From Pseudomonas sp. PDM18 (GTDB taxonomy: Bacteria > Pseudomonadota > Gammaproteobacteria > Pseudomonadales > Pseudomonadaceae): a DNA stretch of 64,000 bases. Both the position numbers and the translations under genes were made by a program. The first letter of the stretch is position 1; every line of letters begins with the position of its first letter. Shown here piece by piece: positions 1-8,604 of the stretch. The DNA is taken from NCBI RefSeq assembly GCF_014852585.1, contig NZ_JACVBX010000009.1, forward strand, positions 62,001 through 126,000, read 5' to 3'. The notes under the pieces were generated by a model, which worked only from the letters and a program-made list of their open reading frames with translations, had not been told where the DNA came from and did no database searches.

Positions 1-38
1 GCGGTGTAGAGCTCGAGCTGGTCGATATCGAGGGACAT
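1..38 (-). CDS. 5' end of a gene running off the left edge
   Basis: Only the first 12 codons are inside the window (protein begins MSLDIDQLELYT). An ATG is preceded on the minus strand by AGGAAG at a normal Shine-Dalgarno distance, which supports a real start. The fragment is too short to assign a family. The downstream part of the gene lies outside the window. Confidence 0.5.
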   Translation of the reverse strand, partial: MSLDIDQLELYT

Positions 39-183
39 GGGGCTTCCTGGTGCACGAGTGAGGCCAGGCGATGTTCCCCGCTCCGGCCGGCGGATCGCAA
101 GCCCGAAGTAGCTTCATGCATGACAGGAATGCTCGCCAATTGCAGCACTCAGGCGAACAATCGGCACCGCTCGCCCCGGGTGG

Positions 184-576
184 TCAACGTGACCGGCGGG
201 TGCTGTTCTTCTTTTCGCTCTGGCGCTCGACGGCCTGGACGAAGAGTTCCTCGACCAGCAGGGACTGGATGGGCGCGCGGGTTTCCAACGACAGACTCAT
301 CGATTCCAACTTCTGGTTAACGCCGAGGCGGGCGATGCCGCACAGCAGGATGCGCTGGGCGCCGAAGATGCTGCCCTTGTCGACCAGAACTTCACGAGGT
401 TTTTCGCCGTCCAGGTAGCTGACCTTGAGGGCGATGGCGGTGTCGTCGCGCACAGCCAGGTTGAGCCAGGTGGCGACGTTGAACTCGACCACCCAGCCCA
501 GACCGGTCTTCTTGGCCACGGCTTCACGGACCAGATGAGCGGGAACCGGACCCAGGGGGGTGCTGTGGTTTTCCAT
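184..576 (-). CDS. hypothetical protein, 130 aa
   Basis: I do not recognise the family. The protein is soluble-looking, with no signal peptide or membrane segment. It has a compact hydrophobic middle (residues about 25-95) followed by a charged, Arg/Lys-rich C-terminus. The start at 576 (MENHSTPLG) is preferred over an in-frame start 13 codons upstream because the longer N-terminus is low complexity and an AGAAG element precedes the chosen ATG. Codon use is typical of the window. It is on the same strand as the partial gene to its left, separated by about 145 bases, so they could be co-transcribed. No function is inferred. Confidence 0.6.
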   Translation of the reverse strand: MENHSTPLGPVPAHLVREAVAKKTGLGWVVEFNVATWLNLAVRDDTAIALKVSYLDGEKPREVLVDKGSIFGAQRILLCGIARLGVNQKLESMSLSLETRAPIQSLLVEELFVQAVERQSEKKNSTRRSR

Positions 577-913
577 GGGGCTACTTCTGACTGCAGGGGG
601 TAGAGCGAAATGCACTATCGGAAGACTCGATTTTATGTGAAGCAGTTCAAGTTTTCAGTCGGATTTTTGTAAGACAACCGCTATTGAGTATGCGTGACGT
701 TACAGAAGCGAGCCGCTCTGGAATGCGACTCTGCTGCCTGAATGAGCTGAAGGAAGTGCCGCGGTAGCTACGGAATACCGAATACGGTCCGACGAAATGA
801 ATGAGAGGGCTCGTCGTCACGCAAGGCCGGTCCGGCGCCATGCCGAATCGACCTTGCCGTGTCTCCTTGGCTGGCGCAGGCGCCAGTGAGGCCGGGCCCT
901 GGGGCCCGCTTGC
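577..913. other. gene-poor interval
   Basis: No convincing coding frame or RNA gene was seen in this roughly 340-base stretch. It is somewhat less GC-rich around 620-730, which may hold the promoter of the minus-strand gene that starts at 576. Two GC-rich hairpins lie at its right end (listed separately). Confidence 0.4.
871..908 (-). terminator. two adjacent GC-rich hairpins downstream of a small ORF
   Basis: Two perfect 7-bp inverted repeats (871-877/880-886 and 893-899/902-908) sit immediately after the stop codon of the 51-residue ORF on the minus strand. The loops are only 2 bases as written and there is no T-run, so a factor-independent terminator is not assured. They may simply be structured 3' sequence. 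Confidence 0.25.
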
Positions 914-1069
914 TCAGGCCACGCCAGCAAAAATGCGGGGCCTGTGTTCGCCCGAGCGGTTCTTGCGCACTTCCCGGCGCTCTCTGAAGTCCAGTTCTTC
1001 CGGGGCGTCCATGCGTTCCCGCAGGTCTTCGATGACCTGCGGGGTCAACAGCTTGCGATGTCGAGTCAT
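914..1069 (-). CDS. small basic protein, 51 aa, unknown
   Basis: A 51-codon frame begins with an ATG at 1069 and is preceded by an excellent Shine-Dalgarno, AGGAGGTGCGT then ATG. The product starts MTRHRKLLTPQVIEDLRERM and is highly charged and mostly helical in appearance, rich in Arg and Glu, with a short hydrophobic C-terminus. There is no membrane segment or cysteine motif. The ribosome-binding site is stronger than that of most genes in the window, which is the main reason to call it. I know no family for it. It stands alone between the 130-aa hypothetical gene and the carboxypeptidase gene, on the same strand as both. Confidence 0.55.
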   Translation of the reverse strand: MTRHRKLLTPQVIEDLRERMDAPEELDFRERREVRKNRSGEHRPRIFAGVA

Positions 1070-1215
1070 ACGCACCTCCTGCGTGCTGATGCCTCATTAA
1101 TTGGACTAGCACGCGGGTACGAAGATTCAACATCCAGGCGGGACGGATTGACCAAACGGTCAGGCGGGCGAGGTGTAGGAACACCACGCGAAAGTGACAT
1201 GGCTGACGAACAACC

Positions 1216-1308
1216 TGTAGGAGCGAGGGGATGCCATCGTTACTGCTCGCGAACGAGTTCCCCTGCAGCGCCAACGTTGAGCTGTTCGCGAGCAAGCTCG
1301 CTCCTACA
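1216..1308. repeat. REP doublet (REPIN-like)
   Basis: The sequence GTTCGCGAGCAAGCTCGCTC (1284-1303) is followed by CTACA. A degenerate inverted copy begins TGTAGGAGCGAG at 1216 and ends TGCTCGCGAAC at 1253. The same 25-base unit recurs at 17054-17137 and 41552-41632. This is the REP-type palindrome common between Pseudomonas genes. The left copy here is interrupted. Confidence 0.8.
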
Positions 1309-1358
1309 AAGAGCCTGTACCACGGCGTACAACCACGAACGCTTGTACGTCTTACGAA

Positions 1359-2480
1359 TCAACGCAATTCGTCGATCAGGTCCGCCACCGTCACCAGCAC
1401 CGCTTCCGCCAGCACCTTCGAACGCGCCCCGCTCCACCCGGTGCGCGCATTGGGCGACAGGTTGTGGTCCTTGAACGGCATCTCCAGAGTCAGCGACAGG
1501 CAGTCGTAGGTACGGCCGACGTGGTTGCAGGCCAGGGTCAGGTTGGCCTGGCCGGGAGCGTCCTTCGGATAACCGTGCACGCTCTGGAATTCGCCGTTGG
1601 CTTCCAGACGCTCGCGGAACAGGCTTTCCAGGCGCTCCAGCCGCGGCGTGAACTCCGGGTTGCCTTCGCAGCCGGCGGCGAACACGAAGGGGATTTCCTC
1701 GTCGCCGTGTACGTCGAGGAATAGGTCCACGCCGTATTTGGCCATCTGCTGCTGGACGAACAGCACTTCGGGGCTTTTCTCGGCGCTGGGCGCGGCCCAG
1801 GCGCGGTTGAGGTCCTTGCCGGCGGCGTTGGTGCGCAGATGGCCGTGGAAGGCGCCATCCGGATTCATGTTCGGCACCAGGTAGAAGTCGGCGCGTTCCA
1901 GGAGACGCTGGACTTCGACGTCGCTGGATTGCAGGCGCTCGATCAACCCTTCCATGAACCACTCGGCCATGTGCTCGCCGGGGTGCTGCTGGGCGATCAG
2001 CCAGATCTTGCGCGCGCCTGCCGCGCCTTTACCGATGCGCAGCAGTGGCAGTTCGCGGCCTTCGAGGCTGTGGCCGGTGGCGAGCAGTTCGGCGCCATTG
2101 TCCTGGGCGCGCTTCACCAGTTCAGCGTGGCGTTCACGGCTGTAGGGCTCGAAGTAGGCGAACCAGGCCTGGGGCTGCTCGGCATCGAGGCTGAAGTGCA
2201 GGCCGTTGGAGTCGTAGGTGCTGGGCACACGGAACCAGTCACGCTGATCAAACGAAGCCACGGCGTTGTAGCCCGGCCAACCGCCGGTGTAGCTGGAATC
2301 GGGCGTGTTGGTCAGGCTGAACTGGTACTGCTGGCCGGGTTCGAGGCCCTCGGCCTTGAAGTGGAACCACTGGAAGTGCGGGCTTTTGGTGTCCGGCCGC
2401 AGTGCCAGACGCACGTGGCGCGGGTCGCTGTCGTCGATGACCTGGATGTTGCCACTGTCGAAATCGCAGTCGATCTTCAT
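1359..2480 (-). CDS. M14 family zinc carboxypeptidase (cytosolic carboxypeptidase type), 373 aa
   Basis: Metallocarboxypeptidase of the cytosolic CCP-like branch of peptidase family M14, with an N-terminal beta-sandwich domain (about residues 1-120) ahead of the catalytic domain. Zinc ligands are visible as HPGEH (His166, Glu169) and His258 in LDVHGDEE. The family's catalytic glutamate fits Glu333 in LTLEMPFK. The NMNPDGAFHG and DLNRAW segments match conserved substrate-pocket regions. There is no signal peptide, consistent with a cytoplasmic enzyme. The start at 2480 is chosen because GGAG lies 6 bases upstream, and the 55 codons upstream look non-coding. P. aeruginosa has a characterised homologue of this type. 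The natural substrate is unknown. It is divergent from lpd3, with about 210 bases between the starts. Confidence 0.88.
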   Translation of the reverse strand: MKIDCDFDSGNIQVIDDSDPRHVRLALRPDTKSPHFQWFHFKAEGLEPGQQYQFSLTNTPDSSYTGGWPGYNAVASFDQRDWFRVPSTYDSNGLHFSLDAEQPQAWFAYFEPYSRERHAELVKRAQDNGAELLATGHSLEGRELPLLRIGKGAAGARKIWLIAQQHPGEHMAEWFMEGLIERLQSSDVEVQRLLERADFYLVPNMNPDGAFHGHLRTNAAGKDLNRAWAAPSAEKSPEVLFVQQQMAKYGVDLFLDVHGDEEIPFVFAAGCEGNPEFTPRLERLESLFRERLEANGEFQSVHGYPKDAPGQANLTLACNHVGRTYDCLSLTLEMPFKDHNLSPNARTGWSGARSKVLAEAVLVTVADLIDELR

Positions 2481-2690
2481 GAATTCTCCGTAGGCGCACG
2501 AACCTGAGGCGCCAAAGCCCCACATTTTCGCCCTCCCCGCCGCTCCTGTCATGTTCGCGTGACTTGTGCCGCCACATACATTATGTTCGTAATATAAATC
2601 AGGTAACGCTATTCCCAGGCCCTGTGCTGGTGATCCGGCGGGCACGGACTAACCTCGAGTCACCCCTTTTCCAACTGCGGAGAACACTGC

Positions 2691-4091
2691 ATGAGCGCAT
2701 ACGATGTGATCGTCATTGGCGGCGGCCCCGGTGGCTACAACGCTGCGATTCGCGCGGGCCAGCTAGGTCTGAAAGTCGCCTGCGTAGAGGGCCGGGAGAC
2801 CCTGGGCGGCACCTGCCTGAACGTCGGCTGCATGCCGTCCAAGGCGCTGCTGCATGCGTCCGAGTTGTATGAGGCGGCAGCCGGCGGCGAGTTCGCCAAC
2901 CTCGGCATTCAGGTCAAGCCCAAGCTGGACCTGGCGCAGATGATGAAGCAGAAGGCCGAAAGCGTGACCGCGCTGACCAAGGGTGTGGAGTTCCTGTTCC
3001 GCAAGAACAAGGTGGACTGGGTGAAGGGCTGGGGCCGCATCGACGGGCCGGGCAAGGTCGAAGTGACCGGCGCTGAAGGCAGCAAGACCACGCTGACCGC
3101 CAAGGACATCATCATCGCCACCGGCTCGGAGCCCTCCCCGCTGCCGGGCGTCGAGGTGGACAACCAGCGCATCCTCGATTCCACCGGCGCGCTGTCCATC
3201 CCCGAGGTGCCCAAGCACCTGGTGGTGATCGGCGCCGGCGTCATCGGCCTGGAGCTGGGCTCGGTATGGCGCCGCCTGGGCGCGGAGGTCACAGTCATCG
3301 AGTACCTCGACCGCATCTGCCCCGGCATGGACCTGGAAACCGCCAAGACCTTCCAGCGTGCGCTCACCAAGCAGGGCATGAGCTTCAAGCTCGGCTCGAA
3401 GGTCACCCAGGCCAAAGTCAGCGGCAAGCAGGTGACCCTGAGCGTAGAGCCGGCCGCCGGCGGCGCGGCGGAGTCGATCGAGGCCGATTATGTATTGCTC
3501 GCCATCGGCCGCCGCCCCTATACCCAGGGGCTCGGGCTGGAGAGCGTGGGGCTGACCACCGACCAGCGCGGCATGCTGGAGAACCACGAGCACCGCAGCA
3601 GCGTGCCGGGCATCTGGGTGATCGGCGACGTCACCTCCGGCCCGATGCTCGCGCACAAGGCCGAGGACGAAGCCATCGCCTGCGTCGAGCTGATCGCCGG
3701 CAAGGCAGGGGAAGTGAACTACGACGTGATCCCCAGCGTGATCTACACCCACCCGGAAGTCGCGACCGTGGGCAAGACCGAGGAACAACTCAAGGCCGAG
3801 GGCCGCACCTACAAGGTGGGCAAGTTCCCCTTCACCGCCAACAGTCGGGCGAAGATCAACCACGAAACCGAGGGCTTCGTAAAAGTGCTGGCGGACGAGC
3901 GCAGCGACGAGATCCTCGGCGTGCACATGATCGGGCCGAACGTCGGCGACATGATCGCGGAGTACTGCGTGGCGATGGAATTCCGCGGAGCCGCCGAGGA
4001 CATCGCACGCACCTGTCACCCGCATCCGACCCGCTCCGAGGCATTGCGCCAGGCAGCGATGAATGTGGACGGCTGGGCCATGCAGGCCTGA
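2691..4091 (+). CDS. lpd3: dihydrolipoyl dehydrogenase
   Basis: FAD-dependent E3 component that reoxidises dihydrolipoyl groups of 2-oxo acid dehydrogenase or glycine cleavage complexes using NAD+. At 466 aa it has the usual length. The N-terminal FAD-binding motif is [10 protein letters not shown]. The redox disulfide is in [13 protein letters not shown] (Cys42, Cys47). A second Rossmann motif GAGVIGLE binds NAD. The C-terminal HPHPTRSE carries the catalytic His-Glu pair. A GGAG element precedes the ATG. Pseudomonas has several paralogues (LpdG, LpdV, Lpd3). The length and sequence fit Lpd3 best, and no E1 or E2 gene is adjacent, which also fits a stand-alone paralogue. The paralogue assignment is from memory. 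Confidence 0.88.
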   Translation: MSAYDVIVIGGGPGGYNAAIRAGQLGLKVACVEGRETLGGTCLNVGCMPSKALLHASELYEAAAGGEFANLGIQVKPKLDLAQMMKQKAESVTALTKGVEFLFRKNKVDWVKGWGRIDGPGKVEVTGAEGSKTTLTAKDIIIATGSEPSPLPGVEVDNQRILDSTGALSIPEVPKHLVVIGAGVIGLELGSVWRRLGAEVTVIEYLDRICPGMDLETAKTFQRALTKQGMSFKLGSKVTQAKVSGKQVTLSVEPAAGGAAESIEADYVLLAIGRRPYTQGLGLESVGLTTDQRGMLENHEHRSSVPGIWVIGDVTSGPMLAHKAEDEAIACVELIAGKAGEVNYDVIPSVIYTHPEVATVGKTEEQLKAEGRTYKVGKFPFTANSRAKINHETEGFVKVLADERSDEILGVHMIGPNVGDMIAEYCVAMEFRGAAEDIARTCHPHPTRSEALRQAAMNVDGWAMQA

Positions 4092-4335
4092 CCGCCCGTC
4101 GCCTCTGACGAGCGGTAGGTGCGGCGCGACAGCGCACCCATCCTAGCGCTGCAGACCACGGCAGACGGGGCCTGCAGCGTTTAACATGGATTAATTTGCG
4201 ACTACTTTGTGTACAAACGCGACATAGGCTGTGACTTTCTTCGACTCTGAAACCATCAATTGCGTGAACGAACACGAAAGTGGATGAACCGCTTTCGCCA
4301 TCTTCGCAATGGATTACCGCAGAGAGATCACAACC

Positions 4336-4605
4336 ATGCATGCGACTCTTCGTTTCAACGAGGCTCTGCTGATCACCGGACGAGCCTTCCAACCCTTCCA
4401 CTGCGTGACCTGGGTTGACCAAGGGGGCGACGGCAGCCTCGACCTGTCCGTCCTGGATCGTACCGGTGCCCGTCTGCTGGGCCTCACCCGCATTCCCAGC
4501 TCCGCCTACTCCGACCCGGAGCAGCTCGAAGGCCTACTGAACCAGGCACGCGACGAACTGAACCGCGAAGGCTACCGCCTGCAGGAATGGCACATGCCCG
4601 CCTGA
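4336..4605 (+). CDS. hypothetical protein, 89 aa
   Basis: A small protein beginning MHATLRFNEALLITGRAF, followed by a glycine/aspartate turn and two predicted helices at the C-terminus. I do not recognise a named family. It has no signal peptide or transmembrane segment. The start at 4336 is preferred over an in-frame ATG at 4309 because a GAGAG element precedes it, while 4309 has none. A strong intrinsic terminator follows the stop, so it is a single-gene transcript. The 245-base upstream gap contains TTTGT-GT-ACAAA at about 4207, a short inverted repeat that could be a regulator site. Confidence 0.65.
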   Translation: MHATLRFNEALLITGRAFQPFHCVTWVDQGGDGSLDLSVLDRTGARLLGLTRIPSSAYSDPEQLEGLLNQARDELNREGYRLQEWHMPA

Positions 4606-4626
4606 TCGACCGACAGGTACCCCGTT

Positions 4627-4657
4627 GAAGCCCGGCCCGCGCCGGGCTTCTTCGTTT
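4627..4657 (+). terminator. intrinsic terminator after the 89-aa gene
   Basis: A perfect 10-bp stem (4627-4636 with 4641-4650) with a 4-base loop is followed by TTCGTTT. It lies 21 bases after the stop codon at 4605. Confidence 0.85.
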
Positions 4658-4920
4658 CCGACGCCAGCCGTCGGCCCCCGCTCAATTTCCCGCCTCCCAT
4701 GCCGATAGCAGATTATCGGTTGTCGTCCGGGCTCCATCGTTTCAGCTTCGAATCCGAACCCTGGCTTTCCGCTCGTCAGAATCCGCTCTCGTGGCGCGGG
4801 TTTCGCGGGCGCCACGACCGACAATGATGGCAATTTGCATCCATCCGGTGATTTGCTTCGCACTGACTCCCCAGTCTCGTCTTCCACCGGGCCTTCGGCA
4901 CGCAGTACGGTCTTCGTTCA
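4658..4920. other. leader region of the hybrid kinase gene
   Basis: About 260 bases with no gene. A 6-bp inverted repeat (4702-4707 with 4714-4719, CCGATA...TATCGG) is the only structure noted. No recognisable sigma-70 promoter was found with confidence. The promoter of the kinase-regulator pair should be here. Confidence 0.3.
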
Positions 4921-7900
4921 ATGCTCGATCTGCAGCGATATTTCTACAGCGGCGACACCCCTTCGCTGCTGGTTTTCGGCGAGCACAACCCGGCGCTGGT
5001 AGCGCTATCCATCCTCATAGCCATCTTCACTTCGGCCATGGCTCTGCAACTGTCGGGCGTAGCGCGGCTGGCGCGCAGCCCGTTCTACCGTCAGTTGGCC
5101 ATCGGCACCGGCGCGGTGGCGTTGGGCGGCGGCGTTTGGGCGATGCACTTCATCGGCATGCTGTCCTTCCAGCTCTGCGCGGCGGTGCGTTATGACCCGC
5201 TGATTACCCTTCTCTCCGGCCTGCCGAGCCTCTTCGCCTCGTGGATCGCCCTTAATCTTCTGGCTCGGCGCAACGTCAGCCGCCTACAGCTGATCGGCGG
5301 CGGCATTCTGGTCGGCGCCGGCATCGGCGCCATGCATTACAGCGGTATGGCGGCGATGCAAATGGCCCCGCTGCTGCGCTACAACCCGTGGATGTTCGCC
5401 CTGTCGATTCTCGTCGCCGTGGTCCTTGCAGTAATCGCGCTGTGGGTGCGCTTCGGCCTGCGCGGGCGGATGCGGCCGAACCTGACGATCCTGGTCAGCG
5501 GCATGGTGATGGGCCTGGCGATTGCCGGCATGCACTACACCGGGATGGCTGCAGCGCGCTTCGTCGGCAGGGAGGAGTTCGGCGTGCCGCAGGGCGTGCA
5601 GGGCAGCTTCTACCTGGCGATGGCGGTTTCCATGGCCACCATCAGCCTGAGCATCTGCGTCGCCGCGGTGAACGGCCTGCTGCGCTACCGCCAGCTGTTC
5701 CAGGAACTGCAGCGCCGGCGCAAGCACCTGGATTCGCTGCTCGACGCCGCCGTCGAGGCCATTCTCACCATCGACCACAGCGGCGTGATCCGCTCGGTCA
5801 ACCACGCCGTGCTGCGCCTGTTCGGCTGGCACCCCCACGAACTGGTCGGCCAGAGCATGCAGGTGCTGATGAACGAGGCCTACGGGCAGCAGTTCCGCAT
5901 TGCGCTGGAGAACTACAAGCGCAGCGGCGAGCGCCAGTTCCACAACTCCGAATTGGAGCTGGAAGGCCTGACCCGCGACGGCCGTGAATTCCCCGCGCGG
6001 GTCAGTCTTGGCGTCACCGACCACGACGGCAAACCCTGGTTCGTCGTGTTCGTCGCCGACATCAGCGAGCGCCGCGTGATGGAACAGGCCCTGCGCACCA
6101 GCGAGGAACAGTACCGCTCGCTGATCCGCAACATGCCCGGCATCGCCTTCCGAGTCCTGCCGGACGACGTCTGGAGCATCCTGTTCGTCAGCGACGCGGT
6201 CGAGGCCGTCACCGGTTGGTCGGCACAGGACTTTATCGACCGGCGCATCACCTTCGGCGAGCTATATCACCCCGATGACCAACCGGCGGTGAACGAAGAA
6301 GTCCGTCGCGCCATCGCTGAACACCGCAGCTATGTCGTCGAATACCGCCTGTTCGATCGCAGCGGCGCGGAGCATTGGATCTGGGAAGGCGGCAGCGCCT
6401 GCTACGACGAAGCCGGCAAGCCGCAGTGGATCGACGGCGTACTGCTCGACCAGACCGAAACCAAGCTGCTGAGCAACGAGTACGAAGGCAAAGTCACCGC
6501 CATCGGGCGCGCCATGGCGCTGATCGAGTTCGACCTGGACGGCCGCGTGCTCGCCGCCAACGAGAACATCCTCGAACTCTTCGGCTACACCGAAGCCGAG
6601 GTGCTGGGCCAGCACCACAGCCTGTTCTGCCCGCCGGACATCGCCGCCAGCGCCCGCTACCAGACGTTCTGGCAGGGACTGCGCGACGGCGAGTACAGTG
6701 CCGGCGAATACCGCCGCCTGGCCAAGGACGGGCGCGAAGTGTGGATCCACGCCACCTACAATCCGATCCTCGACTTCGACGGCAAGCCGGTGAAGGTGGT
6801 GAAACTGGCCACCGACCTCACCCCGCGCCGCGTCATGGAGCAGGAACTGCGCAGCGCCCGCGACCGCGCCGAACAGGCCGCCGCCGCACGCAGCAGCTTC
6901 CTCGCCAACATGAGCCACGAAATCCGCACGCCGATGAACGCCATCATGGGCTTCACCGAACTGCTGCTGGATTCGCCGCTGGAAGAAAACCAGCGGCGCT
7001 ACCTGACCACCGTGCAGAACGCCTCGCGCTCGCTGCTGGGCCTGCTCAACGACATCCTCGACACCGCTAAGCTCGACCGTGGCGCCATCGAACTGGAAGC
7101 CCTCGACTTCTCCCTGCCTGAGCTGTGCGAGCAGGTCTGCGCGGCGCTGCGACTGTCCGCCGAACGCAAGGGCCTGAGCCTGCAGATCGACTACGGCCAG
7201 CGGGCCGGCGAGTACTTCCAGGGCGACCCGCTGCGCCTGCAGCAGGTGCTGACCAACCTGCTGGGCAACGCGGTGAAATTCACCGAGCGCGGCGAAGTGC
7301 GACTGGTCATCAGCGGCGAACCCGGCGCCCTGCGCCTGGCCATCCGCGACACCGGCATCGGCATCGCCGCCGACCGCCTGGAACGCATCTTCGACCCCTT
7401 CGCCCAGGCCGACGCCTCCATGAGCCGGCGCTTCGGCGGCACCGGGCTGGGCACCACCATCTCCCGCCAGTTGGTGGAACTGATGGGCGGTCGCATCACC
7501 GTGGAAAGCGAAGTGGGCCGCGGCAGCGTGTTCACCGTCGACCTGCCGTTGCCGGCCGGGCGCAGCGTGCAACCGACGGCCCGCAGCCACGCGCCGAGCC
7601 TGCCACCGCTGCGCATTCTGGTAGCCGACGACGTACCGCAGAACGTAGAGCTGCTGGAGCTCAACCTGCGTCGCCTGGGCCACCTCCCGCACAGCGTCGG
7701 TGATGGCCACGCCGCCGTGGAAGCCTACAGCGCACAGGGCTTCGATCTGATCCTGATGGATGTTCAGATGCCCGGCATGGACGGCCTGGAAGCGACCCGG
7801 CGCATCCGCAGCATCGAACAGGAACGCGGCGTGGAAGCCGTGCCAATCATCGCCCTCACCGCCAGCGTGCTCGACCGCGACCGGCAGAACGCCCTGGACG

Positions 7901-8604
7901 CCGGGATGAACGGTTTCGCCAGCAAACCGCTGGAGCTGGCCGGCCTGCTGGATGAAATGGCCCGCCTGCTCGGCACCGCGCCGGCGGTTCGCAGCGCACT
8001 AGCCAGCCAGCCCGCACCGCTGGCGACCCTGGACTGGAACGTCGGCGCGCGCCTGTGGGGCGGCCCGCTGCCCATGGCTCGGGCCATCGCACGTTTCCTC
8101 GATGAACAAGAAGCCAGCCTGATCACTTTGGAAAACGCCGTGAACGATAGCGACCGCGCTGCCGTCACCGCCCTCGCCCACCGCCTGCGCGGTGCCGCTG
8201 CCAACCTCGCACTGCCGCGTCTGGCCGGCGCCATCGGCGCGCTGGAGGACGCCGCCGACCACGGTACAGCCGAGCAGCTGGGAACGGCATTGGAGCGGGT
8301 CCGCGGGGAGTTCGCCACCGTCCGCGAATCGGTGCCATTGGTGCCGGAAGCGGTTGCCGAAGCCGTAGGCCAGGCCGTGGGCGAAGCCGCCTCGCAGGAC
8401 CTGCGCGACGCGCTGCAAGCTCTGCAACTGGCCCTCTCTCGTGGCGGCCTGGACGACCAGGCACTGGAACGCCTGCGCCTGGGTACCGCACAGGGCGAAC
8501 ACCGCGAGGCCTTCGAAGCCCTGCGCTACGCCATCGACGATTTCGACTTCGACCAGGCCCTGGAATGGGTCTGGACCCTCGGCACCCGCCTGGAGCAAGC
8601 ATGA
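4921..8604 (+). CDS. MHYT/PAS hybrid sensor histidine kinase with receiver and HPt domains, 1227 aa
   Basis: Inner-membrane hybrid sensor kinase. The N-terminal 250 residues form an MHYT sensor with three motifs, MHFIGM (75), MHYSGM (138) and MHYTGM (204), each in a membrane helix. MHYT domains are proposed to bind a metal and sense diatomic gas. Three PAS/PAC units follow (about 270-390, 395-515, 520-645). Then come a HisKA domain with phosphoacceptor His666 in NMSHEIRTP and an HATPase_c domain (DTGIG, GGTGLGTTIS). A receiver domain has Asp947 in LILMDVQMPGMDG, and a C-terminal HPt domain has His1087 in AHRLRGAAANL. A complete His-Asp-His relay is therefore present. No strong Shine-Dalgarno precedes the chosen ATG. 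The stop overlaps the start of the HD-GYP regulator by 4 bases (ATGA), making that gene its likely phosphorylation target. Confidence 0.9.
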   Translation: MLDLQRYFYSGDTPSLLVFGEHNPALVALSILIAIFTSAMALQLSGVARLARSPFYRQLAIGTGAVALGGGVWAMHFIGMLSFQLCAAVRYDPLITLLSGLPSLFASWIALNLLARRNVSRLQLIGGGILVGAGIGAMHYSGMAAMQMAPLLRYNPWMFALSILVAVVLAVIALWVRFGLRGRMRPNLTILVSGMVMGLAIAGMHYTGMAAARFVGREEFGVPQGVQGSFYLAMAVSMATISLSICVAAVNGLLRYRQLFQELQRRRKHLDSLLDAAVEAILTIDHSGVIRSVNHAVLRLFGWHPHELVGQSMQVLMNEAYGQQFRIALENYKRSGERQFHNSELELEGLTRDGREFPARVSLGVTDHDGKPWFVVFVADISERRVMEQALRTSEEQYRSLIRNMPGIAFRVLPDDVWSILFVSDAVEAVTGWSAQDFIDRRITFGELYHPDDQPAVNEEVRRAIAEHRSYVVEYRLFDRSGAEHWIWEGGSACYDEAGKPQWIDGVLLDQTETKLLSNEYEGKVTAIGRAMALIEFDLDGRVLAANENILELFGYTEAEVLGQHHSLFCPPDIAASARYQTFWQGLRDGEYSAGEYRRLAKDGREVWIHATYNPILDFDGKPVKVVKLATDLTPRRVMEQELRSARDRAEQAAAARSSFLANMSHEIRTPMNAIMGFTELLLDSPLEENQRRYLTTVQNASRSLLGLLNDILDTAKLDRGAIELEALDFSLPELCEQVCAALRLSAERKGLSLQIDYGQRAGEYFQGDPLRLQQVLTNLLGNAVKFTERGEVRLVISGEPGALRLAIRDTGIGIAADRLERIFDPFAQADASMSRRFGGTGLGTTISRQLVELMGGRITVESEVGRGSVFTVDLPLPAGRSVQPTARSHAPSLPPLRILVADDVPQNVELLELNLRRLGHLPHSVGDGHAAVEAYSAQGFDLILMDVQMPGMDGLEATRRIRSIEQERGVEAVPIIALTASVLDRDRQNALDAGMNGFASKPLELAGLLDEMARLLGTAPAVRSALASQPAPLATLDWNVGARLWGGPLPMARAIARFLDEQEASLITLENAVNDSDRAAVTALAHRLRGAAANLALPRLAGAIGALEDAADHGTAEQLGTALERVRGEFATVRESVPLVPEAVAEAVGQAVGEAASQDLRDALQALQLALSRGGLDDQALERLRLGTAQGEHREAFEALRYAIDDFDFDQALEWVWTLGTRLEQA

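Noticed and set aside
768-1295. Longer minus-strand frame overlapping the 51-aa ORF
   Set aside because: It has no ribosome-binding site, a REP repeat lies inside its start region and its composition is poor. The 51-aa frame is better supported.
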